Assembly: GCF_023101765.2 (NCBI RefSeq)
Contig: NC_064238.1
Span: forward strand, 7,302,116-7,366,115
Direction of reading: 5' to 3'
From: Spodoptera frugiperda
Taxonomy: Eukaryota; Arthropoda; Insecta; Lepidoptera; Noctuidae
Length of the DNA stretch: 64,000 nucleotides
The notes beneath the pieces are model-generated. The model made no database searches. It saw only the letters and a list, made by a program, of their open reading frames with translations, and was not told the DNA's origin. The position numbers and the translations under genes are program-made. Shown here in pieces: positions 19,846 through 31,735 of the stretch (positions within the stretch are counted from its first letter, which is position 1; the number at the start of each line of letters is the position of its first letter).

Positions 19846-21674
19846 ATGAAATTTAAAATGAAAATAGATATGATATACATATTACATACACATTTAAGTC
19901 AAAATTTAGAACTGTTAAACATAAAACCTACCTCTCAGGACTCGATAAATTACATCAATGATTATTTCGCTAACGTGGGTAAAAAACTAGCCCAACAAAT
20001 TCAACCAAGCTTAAATAATGTCCATATCCCTGTCCACCCAGATTCATCTCCTCCTAACACTTTCGTATTACTGGACACGGATGTGACTGAAGTGAACGGT
20101 ATATTGATGAATTTAAAATCCGATAGCGCCCCGGGATGGGACAACATCTCTACAAATTTTTTAAAATTTGTCAGGAAGGAGGTCGTTCCTGTAATAACTC
20201 ACCTTGCCAATATCTGTCTCCAACAAGGCGTCTTCCCGTCGCCCCTAAAGCAGTCTATTATTACCCCAGTGCATAAAGGGGGGGGCAGGGACGATGTCAA
20301 TAATTATAGACCTATCTCGGTCTTACCAGCTATATCAAAAATTCTCGAAAAGATTATAAACTCTAGACTCACTAAATTCCTCAACAAATTCAATTTACTA
20401 TCTCCTTCACAATTTGGCTTCAGACAGGCTATAAGTACCGAAGATGCTGTAACTGCTTTAACATCTCACATAACTGAGCAACTGGATATGGGAAACAAAT
20501 GCTTGGCCATTTTCTTAGATCTCAAAAAAGCATTTGACACCGTCTCTGTCCCTATCCTTGTAAACAAATTGCAAAAGGTTGGAATAAGAGGTACAGCGCT
20601 CAGCTTACTCATAGATTACCTGTCCAACAGAAAGCAAAAAGTAAAAATAGGACAGCACCTAAGCGACGAAGCAGAGGTATCATACGGCGTGCCACAGGGT
20701 AGTGTTCTAGGACCTACCCTCTTTTAATATATATTAATGACTTGTGCAATATTAAGTTAATAAACTCCAGAGTATTGGCGTACGCCGATGATACTGCTGT
20801 GGTATTTGCTGGTAATACTTGGCATGATGTTAGGCTGAGCGCAGAGGCAGGGATTGCCCACATAGCAGAATGGCTGAAAAATAACTTACTAACTTTGAAT
20901 ACCACCAAGACGAACTTTATATGTTTCAGTGTTAGTAACCGGACACAACCCAACAATGACCTCAACCTTAGAGTACACACATGTGGAGATACAAACAGCA
21001 TATCCTGTAACTGTCCATTCTTAAACAGAGTCCCTAAGACGAAATATTTAGGCGTGATGGTTGACCAGTTTCTATCGTGGTACCCTCACCTTGAACATGT
21101 AAACGGTAGGGTTAGAAAACTTACTTGGATGTTCAAAACACTGAGACATGTAGCCTCAACTAAAATGTTGAGAAGTGATAAGCGGCCTAGGAACCTCCTT
21201 AACGAGATTTATATTGCTTTAGCGCAATCCGTTCTTCTGTATTGTATCCCCATCTGGGGAGGGGCAGCAAAGACCAGATTTATGGACGTGGAACGTGCTC
21301 AACGAGCACTGATAAAAGTGATGTACTTTAAAAATAAAAGATACTCTACTAAAAACCTATATGAATTCAGTGGTTTACTCTCAGTGAGAAAACTGTATAT
21401 AACCCAATTGGTCCTAAAAACACATAAAACGCTCCCATATAAGGTGAGCACAACACAGAAAAGGAGAAATGATAAAATAGCAGCAGTTACCCAATGTAAA
21501 ACCAAATTTGCGAGCAGACAATTTTGTTACCTCTCAGCTAGACTATACAATAGGATTAATAAAAACATAAACGTACACAATAAAAACTACTACAACTGTA
21601 AAAAAACTATAACAAACTACATCAAGTCACTTACTTATGATGATACGGAAGCTCTTCTGGTATATCATGAGTAA
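19846..21674 (+). pseudogene. Non-LTR retrotransposon reverse transcriptase, frameshifted
   Basis: Two frames make one reverse-transcriptase protein. The first (19846-20727) holds the pre-RT region (INDYFANVGKKLA), SAPGWDNIS, ITPVHKGG, NNYRPISVLPAISKILEKI, FGFR, the first catalytic Asp in FLDLKKAFDTV, and YGVPQGSVLGP. The second (20742-21674) holds the catalytic LAYADDTAVVF motif, the thumb (KNNLLTLNTTKTNFICF) and the C-terminal domain. The break is one missing base in the T-run near 20722-20725, which puts a TAA in frame. The endonuclease and any ORF1 are missing (5' truncation). The residues suggest the Jockey/CR1 group of LINEs. The domain is otherwise well preserved, so the insertion is fairly recent. 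Confidence 0.85.
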
Positions 21675-21687
21675 TAATATAATACAC

Positions 21688-21960
21688 ACCACACATCGCA
21701 CCACACCACACACCGCACCACCCTACACCACACCACACCACACCACACCACACCACACCACACCACACCACACCACACCACACCACACCACACCACACCA
21801 CACCACACCACACCACACCACACCACACCACACCACACCACACCACACCACACCACACCTTACCACACCACACCACACCACACCACACCACACCTTACCA
21901 CACCACACCACACCATACCACACCACACACCACACCATACCACACCACACACCGCACCAC
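21688..21960 (+). repeat. (CACCA)n satellite tract
   Basis: Nearly pure CACCA pentamers from about 21726 to 21858, then interrupted units (CACCATACCA, CACCTTACCA) to 21960. It begins 14 nt after the RT stop codon. It creates artificial open frames on both strands (Thr/Pro/His on +, Val/Trp/Cys/Gly on -). Confidence 0.95.
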
Positions 21961-22118
21961 ATTACATCGCAACTACCCACACTATATCTTACACACACGC
22001 CACAAAACACAAATCTAACCAAACTAAACACCATGCGTCTCACTACTTGATACTTACCCAAGATGTTAGTATGTAGATAAATTAAATATGTATCTAAATG
22101 TCATTTTACATGTTAGTA

Positions 22119-22504
22119 TACAACGTGTAACAAAATACCCATATACATCAAGAAGCGCTGTCCAATACAGGTTGAATAGAGTCTCTACACGAAGTTTCAG
22201 CTTAAAATACGTTTATAAAAAATTTGCACCAAATACTTGGTATCGCATGGTTCTTGTTTTTAAATCATACAAACATGTCACAATACTACAGGGGTCACTC
22301 GCTAATATTACGAAACATTTATTCTGTAAATCTCATCGCCTAGTACCTGTCTACCTAATTTTGAATCACGCGGCGGCGCGATTTGAAAAATTCATAACTT
22401 GGTACCATGAAAAAATGAGTTTAAAAAACCCATGCCGTATCGTTTGTTATGTTGTCTAGAAGCCGTGTACTTGATATGTATACCCCTTTTTGTTACACGT
22501 TGTA
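22119..22504. mobile_element. MITE with TA target duplication inserted in the LINE 3' region
   Basis: TACAACGTGTAACAAAA (22119-22135) is mirrored by TTTTGTTACACGTTGTA (22488-22504). The similarity continues inwards imperfectly to 'atacatcaag' / 'cttgatatgtat', giving ends of about 35 bp. TA lies at both flanks, as for Tc1/mariner-type elements. The internal open frame has no recognisable transposase and is not a gene. Confidence 0.75.
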
Positions 22505-22620
22505 TATAAGATGTGGAAGAGCGGAGTCGCCTACTACAGGCATTGTTTGCCTAAAAGGAAGCTCCAAACTCAATCTTTGTATATGTAGCATTTTGTAATA
22601 ATAAATAAATATTTCATTAA

Positions 22621-24137
22621 TATTTCATTAAATACATATTTATCATTTCTCTCAACCCTAATTCTTAATTGCTAGAAGGGGTCAATTCTTTAAAACCGCA
22701 GATTGTCTTCCATCTACGAGTATAATTGTACACTTGGAAATTCCACAGTAAACATATTTTTTTTGTGTTTTTGTACCGTAATGCATAGCATTAAAATTGC
22801 TATTTATTAAAAAGGTAAGTAAAGATGTACTTCCTAGATGTACCTATCACTCGTTACGCTTCGAGTTCGATCGTAATTGTACCGAGACGTGTAAACAGTA
22901 AATAAAACACGTTACTAAAAATTACTTGAGTGATTAGAATTTTGTAATTAGAACTCTTCTTAAAACATCAGTAACAATGCAAAAGTGAATTTATGACACT
23001 ACACTATCATTAATACTTTTAAAACTTCAACCTTAAGTACTGAAATTCCGACATCATCTACGTACTATAACAGAACATAAATGTCACAATTTCAAACAAT
23101 TTTAGTAGCATCTTCCATAAATAGCACTACCCGCACCGTCAGTTACCACTTAGCTCAACAAAATCAAAATCAATGTTGGTCGTATAAAGTGAAATGTAAA
23201 AGCCACTTACCTAATACTGAAAGCGGCGACAATCTCATTCCGGGCGACAAATTGAGAACACCTCCTGGCTAGAGCCACAGGCCGCATTCGCTGGTAAATA
23301 GCTATTTATTGTGGCAGAGAGCGAGACACCTGTCCTGCGTACGGCGACATGCCACTAAATGGAACACCCTGTACTATGTGTTGTTAGAATTGTTTTATTT
23401 CTCGTTATTGGTTAATAGGTTCTTTTTTTGTGATTGTTTTATGAAGAAAAGATGGGTTTCTTTTTGCTGGTTATGTTATCAATTCCACTTATTTTGAGCA
23501 ATTAACAACATTTAGAATACGCGATAAACTTAAAACCCATTTTTTTAAAAACGCTATTGTTTGTAGTATGATATTACTGCATTTTACGTTAAAATCAAGA
23601 ATCATGAAAAGGTAAGTTGTAACTAGTACGTTCCTCTTATCTTTAAATCTGATTAAAGAATCCTTACTTAACTACAGTTTGACACAAAACTGAATTTTAA
23701 ATAGCGTTTAAAATTTATTTATGGGTATTTGCGGGCCAGCATCCATTGTTCCCCTATTTCCTCTAACACGGGCGACCAAAACCCCGTTCTAAACCTCACT
23801 GTCGCCTACCCTTGACACTGTAATAGCCCCTCCGTGTTTGTACCGCGCACTACAGACATTAAAATTGTTTCTGCTTTTCAGATAATTCTATTAATGAAAT
23901 AAAATATGTTTATTATTACGTATCTATTCTGTGTAGTAGTTTTCTTGGTATGTTATGAGTCTAATGTTTTGATAGGAGATAGTGTAATTTTGATGAAATA
24001 AGATGTTCTTTTATTTGTTTGAAGTCATTTTTAAAGATAAAGACATTTAATTGTTACGCTTTGAGATAGTAAAAACTTGAACTGATTTTGATAACTTATG
24101 ATGATGATACTTTGATGAAACAGATTCGATAGAAAAG
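22621..24137. other. Intergenic, no gene seen
   Basis: AT-rich. Short ORFs without support. A GC-richer patch at 23735-23870 ('gggcgaccaaaaccccgttc') may be a repeat fragment of unknown class. Confidence 0.3.
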
Positions 24138-24294
24138 TCGGTTTCTCCTGTGTCGTGGGTGCGTGTACAAACATATAAGTTCACATACACATGATACCCA
24201 GACACGGAACAACAATTTGTGGATCACACAAAGAGTTGCTCCGTGCGGGAATCGAACCCGCCACACGTTGCCCCAACCAACCGTGCTATCAATT
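24138..24294 (-). mobile_element. tRNA-derived SINE (family 2)
   Basis: On the minus strand: tRNA-like head with 'gttggttggggcaacgtgtg' and B-box-like GGGTTCGATTCC, then 'actctttgtgtgatccacaa', 'gggtatcatgtgtatgtgaa' and 'cacgacacaggagaaa'. Best-preserved copy of this family in the window. Confidence 0.8.
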
Positions 24295-27200
24295 CTCTCT
24301 ATTATAGTCACAGACAAATAGTCTCCTTAATTATGTACTGCTACTGAGAATTTTGTAATCAGAAAATCCTTGAATTACTTTACTCAAACCAGAATTGAAT
24401 TCGTTAATTGATACACGTGTTACTAATTTTGCTGCTATGATTCACATATAGACGCGACACGTTTTTCCTAGTAACTACATGTATATACATACTATATTTC
24501 TACCGTTTTATTTATAGATTTCTTGCAAATATTACGTACCTAATTGTTCAAAATCACGGTTGATTGTTTACCGTATAATACGGTATCTTTTCCACCAGTA
24601 CTTAGCGAGAATTTGTTAAAAATAGGCTTCTAAAGGATTTTCGATTCTACAGACGCGAAAAGATATGATGACTCAGCTTCTCTGGGGAATTATGTAATAT
24701 GATGATTAAGGAAATAAAACAAGGTATATATTATCATCTGGTCTTATGAGACAATATGGTTTGAGTTTTTGATATATGTACCTAGTGTGCTTAATGACCT
24801 GTTAATTTATTCAACTGACTGAAAGATTATCTCGTTTTAATAAATATGTAGTAGTTTATGTTCCTTGGTTTGTTCAAACAAAAAAACGAATACAGTCAGT
24901 CTTTCTACTTTATTGTTAAAATTGATTCTACTATAAAAGCATAAAACCCGCATAGGTACTATAGTAGTATCAGTTTGCAAATCCGCTGTTTACGCATTTA
25001 CATCAGAGCAGTCGTAATTCTTTGGGAAAATTACGAATTGAATTGAACCTGCCGCTACGTATGAAGCTTGAAGTTACCTCCACAGAAATGTACCTATACC
25101 TATTCAATATTTACTTTTGTTGTATTCATTATTTAGATAAATACCAGTTTTTATGATGTAAACAAATATTTCCGGATCTTCATATAATAAACTTTAGTAT
25201 TGATCTATGATTGATGCCTAAAAAGTTGCCACAAAAACCATAATAACCAACGTTACGAAACCATTTGTATTCATAACGTTCAAATTTGAATATCTAGGAA
25301 ACTTCGTAATATGACCTCGCAGAAGTATTAGTTCAAGTACCAAGAATTACAACATTCTAAATAATTCTAACTAAACGGACAGTTCCTGAACTGACAGCTA
25401 ATTTAGTGCCTTTGCGATCAGAAGAGCTTGCTTTGACTCTGTGTTAAATTTGCAACAATCCGAAATCAGGCGGAAAACTATCGGAGCTTAGAACGCTCAG
25501 AGCAAATGAACGAGAAGTTTCCGACAGTAGACGAAGACTCCCGACGTCTTCGTTCGCTTCTCAGAACTTCCAATAGTTGGCCTTCGCTTGGCGAAATAAA
25601 TGAAGGTGCAACTCGTTTAGCGATATAAGTTTGTCGGCGAACTAGTTTCGTACAATTATAAAATAAATCGAAATATGAACACAACTCCGTTTATTAGTTA
25701 ATTGAGTATTTGTATTTTGAGCAAGTTTTGTTGTGTAAACATAATTTAGAAAACTAGAGCGTGGGAGTAAATTGGGCTATTGTTTCAATGAAGGGTTGTA
25801 ATCTGATGTAGTAATTAATGCCAGCTAAATTTTGTATTATTTTTATTAAAATAGTAGGTTATGAAGACTTGATTTACGTTAACCATCTTGCGTATACACG
25901 CATATCGTTAGAATTCTAATTAATCGGAAGTCGAGCTGCAAAAATCATGCAACGTAATGACAAAGGGTTTACAAACGACAATATTAATGAAAATAGTTAT
26001 GTGAACATCTCAAAACAAATGTTAATTGTGTTGAATGTCACTGCAATACGAAATTAATTAACTCAAAACCAAGGGTGCCGCAAGGACGCATCATCGGGCC
26101 AACTCGTATTAAAAGTACATATATCAAAGGTAAACAACGCCACGGTGCGATATAAAGTTACGTTGCGGCGTTGTCACGGCAGACTAACACAAATAGCTCA
26201 ATTAAACAGAGCCGATGTGTTCGGACATCGCTGCAACAAATGGACGAGTCATCTGTCCACGTATCGGTACGGTGTCACGTTCTAAATTGGTTGCGTACCG
26301 TCATGTTTTTTGGCCATAGTTAAAATATATCGAATAGGTGCAATCGATTTTACTTATATTGCACTCACGGTGCCCATCTGCGGCTATCAACTTTTGTTGC
26401 GTACTGTACGTGCGTGCGTTTAATTTACATTTTGTGGGAATTTTCCAATTGCTCTTTTGTTGTACCTAATGTTGCTTTTTTTTGTACAGCTTATTACAGG
26501 CCTCTGAACTAAGCAAGAGAACAAAAAATATGTTTGTTTAGAATTAACAATGTAATTGCAATAATTGATCCTCCTAAGTGCATGATATCATAACTATTAT
26601 CTATATTAACTACTCATTACGTATAATATTCCACGAAATCATAATCCGTAATAGGCACAAATTCAGAACTATCTCTAATTAGACAATTTTCAATTCACAC
26701 TAGAACAATTTGAAGCTCATGTTCCCATTGATTTAAATAGCAACTCTAATTGCGTAGCCGCTACAATTATGGAGATATTTCTGTTCAAATAGAGTAACAA
26801 GTTAGTTGTAATATTATTAGTAAAAGTTTTGCCTTTATAAATCAAAAGCCAATAAGCTCTCGATTGTATTCTCGAACAAGTGGGACTAGAGAAAGTTTCC
26901 TCAGTTGCAGTATAGCCGCTGGCCTAATTGGCTAGAATTTTCGCTTAATATTTACAAGTTTTAAGCAAATGCAGTCGGAATGCATAGCCGTAGTTTGTTG
27001 TAATACACTGGCTTTAACCAGGTTCGCTTCGAAACTTTTAATAAGATTAAGTTTTAAATTGAATAGCTACAACATTTTTATTATATAGGTCTAACGTTTC
27101 GATTGCTATTTACATTTTTGTAGGAATAGAAATACATTTATTTTACAGTAAATAGCTAACAACATTCTGTATTGTACATGCTTTGTAAATCATCAAACAA

Positions 27201-28250
27201 TAAATCTGTCTATACATAGGATAATACTATTGTAAGCAAAGGGTGACAGCGACATCAAAGACCCACAGCGAATAATTTAAGCTAAATAATATTGTTTGTA
27301 ATGACATAAGCAGGTAACACAGTTTCAAAGGTGTAAATCTCTTAGTATCAAAGTCTTGCCGGCGTTTTATGTTAAATAATTTAATCTCACCGCTGGCGTG
27401 GAGCGCAACATGTTTTCGTGTAATTTAATCAATAATCTTTGTCTAACGTAACAGAATTTATTTCGCAAAATGGGCCAGATAAAGTGTATTATTCGATTTC
27501 ATGAGCATAAAGGTGTAAGACATTCATAGAATTTTCAGTATCAATAAAAACAGTTGTCTTGAAGGGCTGCCGGCTGCCGGAATGGGGGACAACATTGGAA
27601 AAAACAATATCGCGTTCATGTCTCAGTCTATCAGGCACAAGTCAATGGAGAGTTTCGTAAAAGTGTCACGTAATATGTAAATCGTTCAGGTCGCGATGTG
27701 GCCCGACTGTCAAACGCAGTCGGTGGGTCAAATACATCTTCTGCCGATTCTTTATCAATGATGACTTCACTTTCGAACTGATGAAGGGGAAATACCAAAC
27801 ACTCTTTTGTTTTTGTTACATTGTGTGCCACAATCTTTGATTTAGGTTGACTTTATTTCATGTGACGCGGCTCCGTGTCGCTCACTGAAAAGTTTTCTGG
27901 TTAAAAAGTATCTTTAAATCGACTAACTTCTTGACGGAGATTTCAATTTGGCATAATGTTTGAAAATCGAAACTTAAATTTTTATTTGGACGCATTTGAA
28001 AAAACAGTGACTATTACTATTGCCAATTTGTTCAAACGTGATGTGAAATCACACCAGTTTGAAATCGTGGTGCTTCAATAATTTGAAACCGTTACAAAGC
28101 ATGCAGCCTCCTCGTCCTGGCTATCCGAGTGTAAACTATAAAACAAAGTGAATGACATTTGATTCCCTCGCACACCTCGTTAGTGCAGCTTAATGCGGCG
28201 CCGTAGCGTTGCTCGTTTTATTATGCTAACGGGCGAACGTTATAATATTT
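24295..28250. other. Long non-coding stretch
   Basis: No coding exon supported. The only protein-like trace is at 26065-26110, where one frame reads KPRVPQGRIIGPTRI, close to the reverse-transcriptase motif GVPQGSxLGP, probably a short retrotransposon relic. The rest is AT-rich without repeats recognised from elsewhere in the window. Confidence 0.35.
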
Positions 28251-28264
28251 TGAGTATAGTGGAG

Positions 28265-28299
28265 TGACGTCACCGGTGGTGACATGCTGCATATTTAAA
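28265..28299 (+). promoter_or_regulatory. Promoter-like island with CRE and TATA element
   Basis: A perfect CRE palindrome TGACGTCA (28265-28272) is followed 20 bp later by TATTTAAA (28292-28299), and then by a CpG-rich stretch (GGCGTCGCGTCGCG). The predicted start is near 28322. The initiator is not canonical. It is followed by an ATG-poor leader and a strong splice donor, supporting a + strand promoter. Confidence 0.5.
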
Positions 28300-28321
28300 C
28301 AAAGGCGTCGCGTCGCGAGAT

Positions 28322-28680
28322 TCCAGCGAAATTGTTGCGCCATTAAACGTCACTTCAGATAAAAGTGTTGCGAGACTACGAACGATCGTAATAACAACGT
28401 TTTAAATTCCTTTCCGAGTGTTATTCTACGATAATTAACGACGATCGTGCTAACTTCTCACAAAACGAAACGGCGTACGTACTGGTCATTTCTATTGATT
28501 TTATATCTAGAATTGGTAGTTTTTGTTTCTTTATTTAAGCAGAAATCGGTGAGCTCAGTTCTAGGGTTATCTCTGACTAGATAAGGCACGATATTTTTAA
28601 TTTGTTTTGAGTTACGAGTTATTGTTAACTTTTCGCGGAAATTCATGTTTATATTAAACGATTAGTTGGTTTTTTGGAAG
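28322..28680 (+). other. Putative non-coding first exon (5' UTR) of a gene extending beyond the window
   Basis: About 359 nt containing one ATG (28644, ending after 6 codons). It ends at a strong donor, GGAAG|GTGAGT, at 28681. Low ATG content, CpG-rich start and consensus donor fit a 5' UTR exon. No coding partner exon is recognised in the remaining 35 kb, so the gene body would lie to the right. Inference. An earlier donor-like GTGAGC near 28548 is an alternative. Confidence 0.45.
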
Positions 28681-30206
28681 GTGAGTGGTCCATTCAAAGA
28701 AGAGCTTATCAATGAATTGAAACAAATTAATGTATTTCTAGAATTGTTCAAAGCAATTTGTGTTGGTACTGCAATGAAGTGATCATTTGGTATTTCCCTA
28801 TAAATTCCGCATTATGTTCTACCGTTTGTGCATACGTGGTCGTGTACTTAATTAATGGGTTCCATATTACACCTCTCTTCGCGCACGCTAGTTTGGTGCT
28901 CTTTATGTTCGTAATATCTGTTCGGAATGACCATCGCATTTCCTACTTAGCAATTACAGATGTGAATCACATGTATGGAACATTCTGGCTCCTATCATTG
29001 CATACTCAAACACTTATCTCAATAATAAAGTAAATATTTCGCTCTTGAGCATCTGCAAACAAACGAGTAATGTAATGTATACAGAATTAAACGCTCGAAC
29101 ACAAGTTGTAATAAGAAAACAGGTATCTACTTACCTCCAATGACAAGACACAAACACACATAAACATATTATTCACTTAATCGGATACTCCCGGAGGAAG
29201 TTCCCAGCTTCCCAGTCGAGATGCAGCAACGCAATTCCATTTAGCTGCAGGGCGCTTCTCTTGCACAGAACTTAATTCTGAATGAACTTTGAATTGGAAA
29301 ATAAATTCAGAACATGTTGCATTGCTTTCATTTATTATTGCTGAAGCTATCGACGGATCCTGTGGGGTCGAGCAATCACTTAGAACACAACAAAAAGTCT
29401 ATGCAAACGCTTTTATCATCCAAATTTGCATTGTGCAGATGAATTTTGTGATGAGAGCATTCGTAGAAATTCATTTTTACCTTGGAAAATGGTCTCTGCT
29501 TTGTGCTTTGAACGAATAGTTGTTAGTTTTTTGTACTTCAGCGGATTGGTCGTTTAATGAACGTTGTTTGTATGAGACGTTTTTCGATAAAAACAGTCTA
29601 TCTCTTATTTTCTGTTTATACGTTTTTCTATCTACACATTAAATTTGATCGTGATAGTGTACCTACTAAAATAAAAATAAAATAAAGACCAAAAGGGTTG
29701 TAACCTCTAATCTGTGTAGCGACCATCCCTGAATCCGTAATCCAGCTAAGACGCCGTAAATAGTTGTTTGGTTAACGTATAAAAATTACAAGCTTCGTCT
29801 ATAGAATGGACGGCTGGGGATTATCGCGGCGTCCACGCTCCCAGATTACCTCAGGCCACGGTTAACTGTGAGTTATGATAGCTTTAGTTCGGTTCAATCT
29901 TGTTGGCGTGTATGAGAAAATACTGCAAGCCGACACCGGCCGGGTGCTAAGATTGCGGATATTTAGCGAGCCTTCGGGCGCCGCCGCGTGCCTGCGCGCC
30001 CGGCTTTGTCGCGGGACGCTCTGTTGTTTTAATAGAATTGTTTAGCTTACATTCATGCTGTTAGGAACAGTGCCGTTTTACAAACCTAGTGATTTAAGTT
30101 ATTATTTACAAGAGCTTACGTACGTTGAGCATAATAGATGTTGTCTCAAATTACCGGTTTAAACGCAGTAGGCAATCAAGAAATTGTGAGACTTTTGTTG
30201 AAACTC
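28681..30206. other. Non-coding, with a GC-rich patch at 29930-30020
   Basis: No coding exon. 29930-30020 is strikingly GC-rich for this window (CACCGGCCGGGTGC, GGGCGCCGCCGCGTGCCTGC, GCGCGCCCGG) and open in no convincing gene context. It could be a regulatory CpG island or a conserved element in the putative intron. Confidence 0.35.
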
Positions 30207-30369
30207 AAAAATGTACTATTAACGGCCAATTTCAATAACCCATATTAATCACTAGATTTGCTTATGGTGACATACACATTTTGTATGGAGCTTATGTAAA
30301 ATTTGTATCTTTATCAAGGAAATCTACAGATAGATAGATTATAGAAATCGACCGTTAATAGTACATTTT
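30207..30369. mobile_element. MITE with 26-bp terminal inverted repeats
   Basis: The left end AAAATGTACTATTAACGG followed by CCAATTTC pairs with the right end GAAATCGACCGTTAATAG followed by TACATTTT, with two mismatches. About 163 bp, AT-rich, no ORF. Confidence 0.7.
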
Positions 30370-31325
30370 AGAGTAACGTGAAGATAAAAATAAGGTGACC
30401 TTTCTTTTCAAAATAACAGTCGTTTTGTAATTTCCAAAGTATCGATACAATGTTCCAGAATCACAGTCATCAAGTCGTAATATTACGTTTTCGTGGAAAA
30501 AACCTTCATTTGAAGTTCAGTTTACGTCAGAAAGTTCGTTCGTGGTATCTTTATGAGTGTACTGTAGATAGCAGATGTTTATTGCATTGCTGATATAATT
30601 AGATGTTGCCCTAATTAGGAGTTCGTATGTTTGTACATGCCTAGCTTGATATTTCGTCTAAAGTGATAAAATGTTCGAAACTAATGTGGAATTATTAGTT
30701 CTTTGAAACTCAGTAATAGCAAGAAGTGGAATATGAATGTTACACAGTTTTATGTTTCATACCCCAAACACCTTTGACAAGCCTGTCCTAGGCCCTGCCT
30801 ATCCAACAGTTTGCCCATTCGGGGCTTTAAAATGCGTGACTTATTGTTTATATTACAACCACGATATTGTTGAATCTACCTAGCACTTCACAAACATAGT
30901 AAACAGCTGTATTTATTAATTCAATGTCAATAAAATAAAGCTCCCCCTCATTATACATTAAGAACAATGATGTATAAACAAAAGGAATCAATTTCTGGAT
31001 AAAGTTATTAAAAAGGAGGAAAATAGCGACATCAAGGTAAATCTCAAGCTTTGACGTTTTTATTGACCGAACTCGCTTTTGTAAATACCTTCATTCGTTT
31101 CGTTGCTAAGAAATTGTATTACTTACTTAGAAGTCGTCTATTTTTGTTATAGGTATATACCTACGTAATTTGTCAGTTGGACTTATGGTTTCATAGATTT
31201 ATGGTATTTATAAATTTGTGGGAAATTTTAATAACTTCACCTTTGATATTAAAGTAGTTGATTAAATTCTGTGTCTAGTAGCCAAAATATAAGTAACTAA
31301 AACATACTCTTTTACTTCAGCAACA

Positions 31326-31404
31326 GTCACCATCTCGCCACCATCGGCCACCATCTCGCCACCATCGGCCACCATCTCGCTACCATCGGCTACCATCTCG
31401 CCTG
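31326..31404 (+). repeat. 21-bp minisatellite (about 3.6 units)
   Basis: Unit 'caccatctcgccaccatcgg' + c, repeated at 21-bp period with C-to-T changes in the last units. It runs straight into a family A-like core ('tggtggtaagcgatgatg'). Confidence 0.85.
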
Positions 31405-31604
31405 GTGGTAAGCGATGATGTGGCTGACGATAGACATCCTACTTCGTTATTTTACACAGAAAAGCAACGTGGTAAGTACCTAAAAGTATTATAATGCTTC
31501 ACTGTCTGATCCTTTGAAAGATAGCAAGCGTGAATTTGTTTACTCTTGACGATCAAATTGAAAACATTTTGCATAAGATGCAATTTTGCGTATTCCTTTT
31601 CAAA

Positions 31605-31735
31605 AGGCTGCCAACGCACCTGTGACTGCTCTGGTGTTGTGTGTGTCCAACTGTCCATGGGCGGCGCTGATCGCTTACTATCAGGCAACCCGTCTGCTCG
31701 TTTACCCCTATACCATAGAAAAATTCTAGACCAGT
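31605..31735 (-). repeat. Dispersed repeat family A fragment
   Basis: Reverse-strand signatures: 'gtccatgggcggcgctgatc', 'gcttactatcaggcaacccg' and 'ctgctcgtttacccctatac' correspond to the start of family A. Confidence 0.7.

Larger units (their letters stand above)
19846..22620 (+). mobile_element. 5'-truncated LINE with expanded repeat and nested MITE
   Basis: Covers the broken RT gene, a (CACCA)n tract, AT-rich sequence interrupted by a MITE (22119-22504), and a conserved-looking 3' tail ('gcgga gtcgcctactacaggc', 'ttgcctaaaaggaagctcc') ending in 'aataataaataaatatttc'. The outer limits are estimated. The 'attaatatttc' repeated at the end may include the target site. Confidence 0.65.

Noticed and set aside
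21631..22061. Minus-strand frames of repeated Val-Trp-Cys-Gly
   Set aside because: Pure translation of the (CACCA)n array, open in every frame.
22088..22459. 123-codon plus-strand frame
   Set aside because: Lies almost entirely within a MITE and shows no known domain.
24230..24294. tRNA gene on the minus strand
   Set aside because: tRNA-like head of SINE family 2, repeated at 10098 and 51519.
31326..31404. CRISPR-like array
   Set aside because: Tandem units with no spacers, in a eukaryotic genome.
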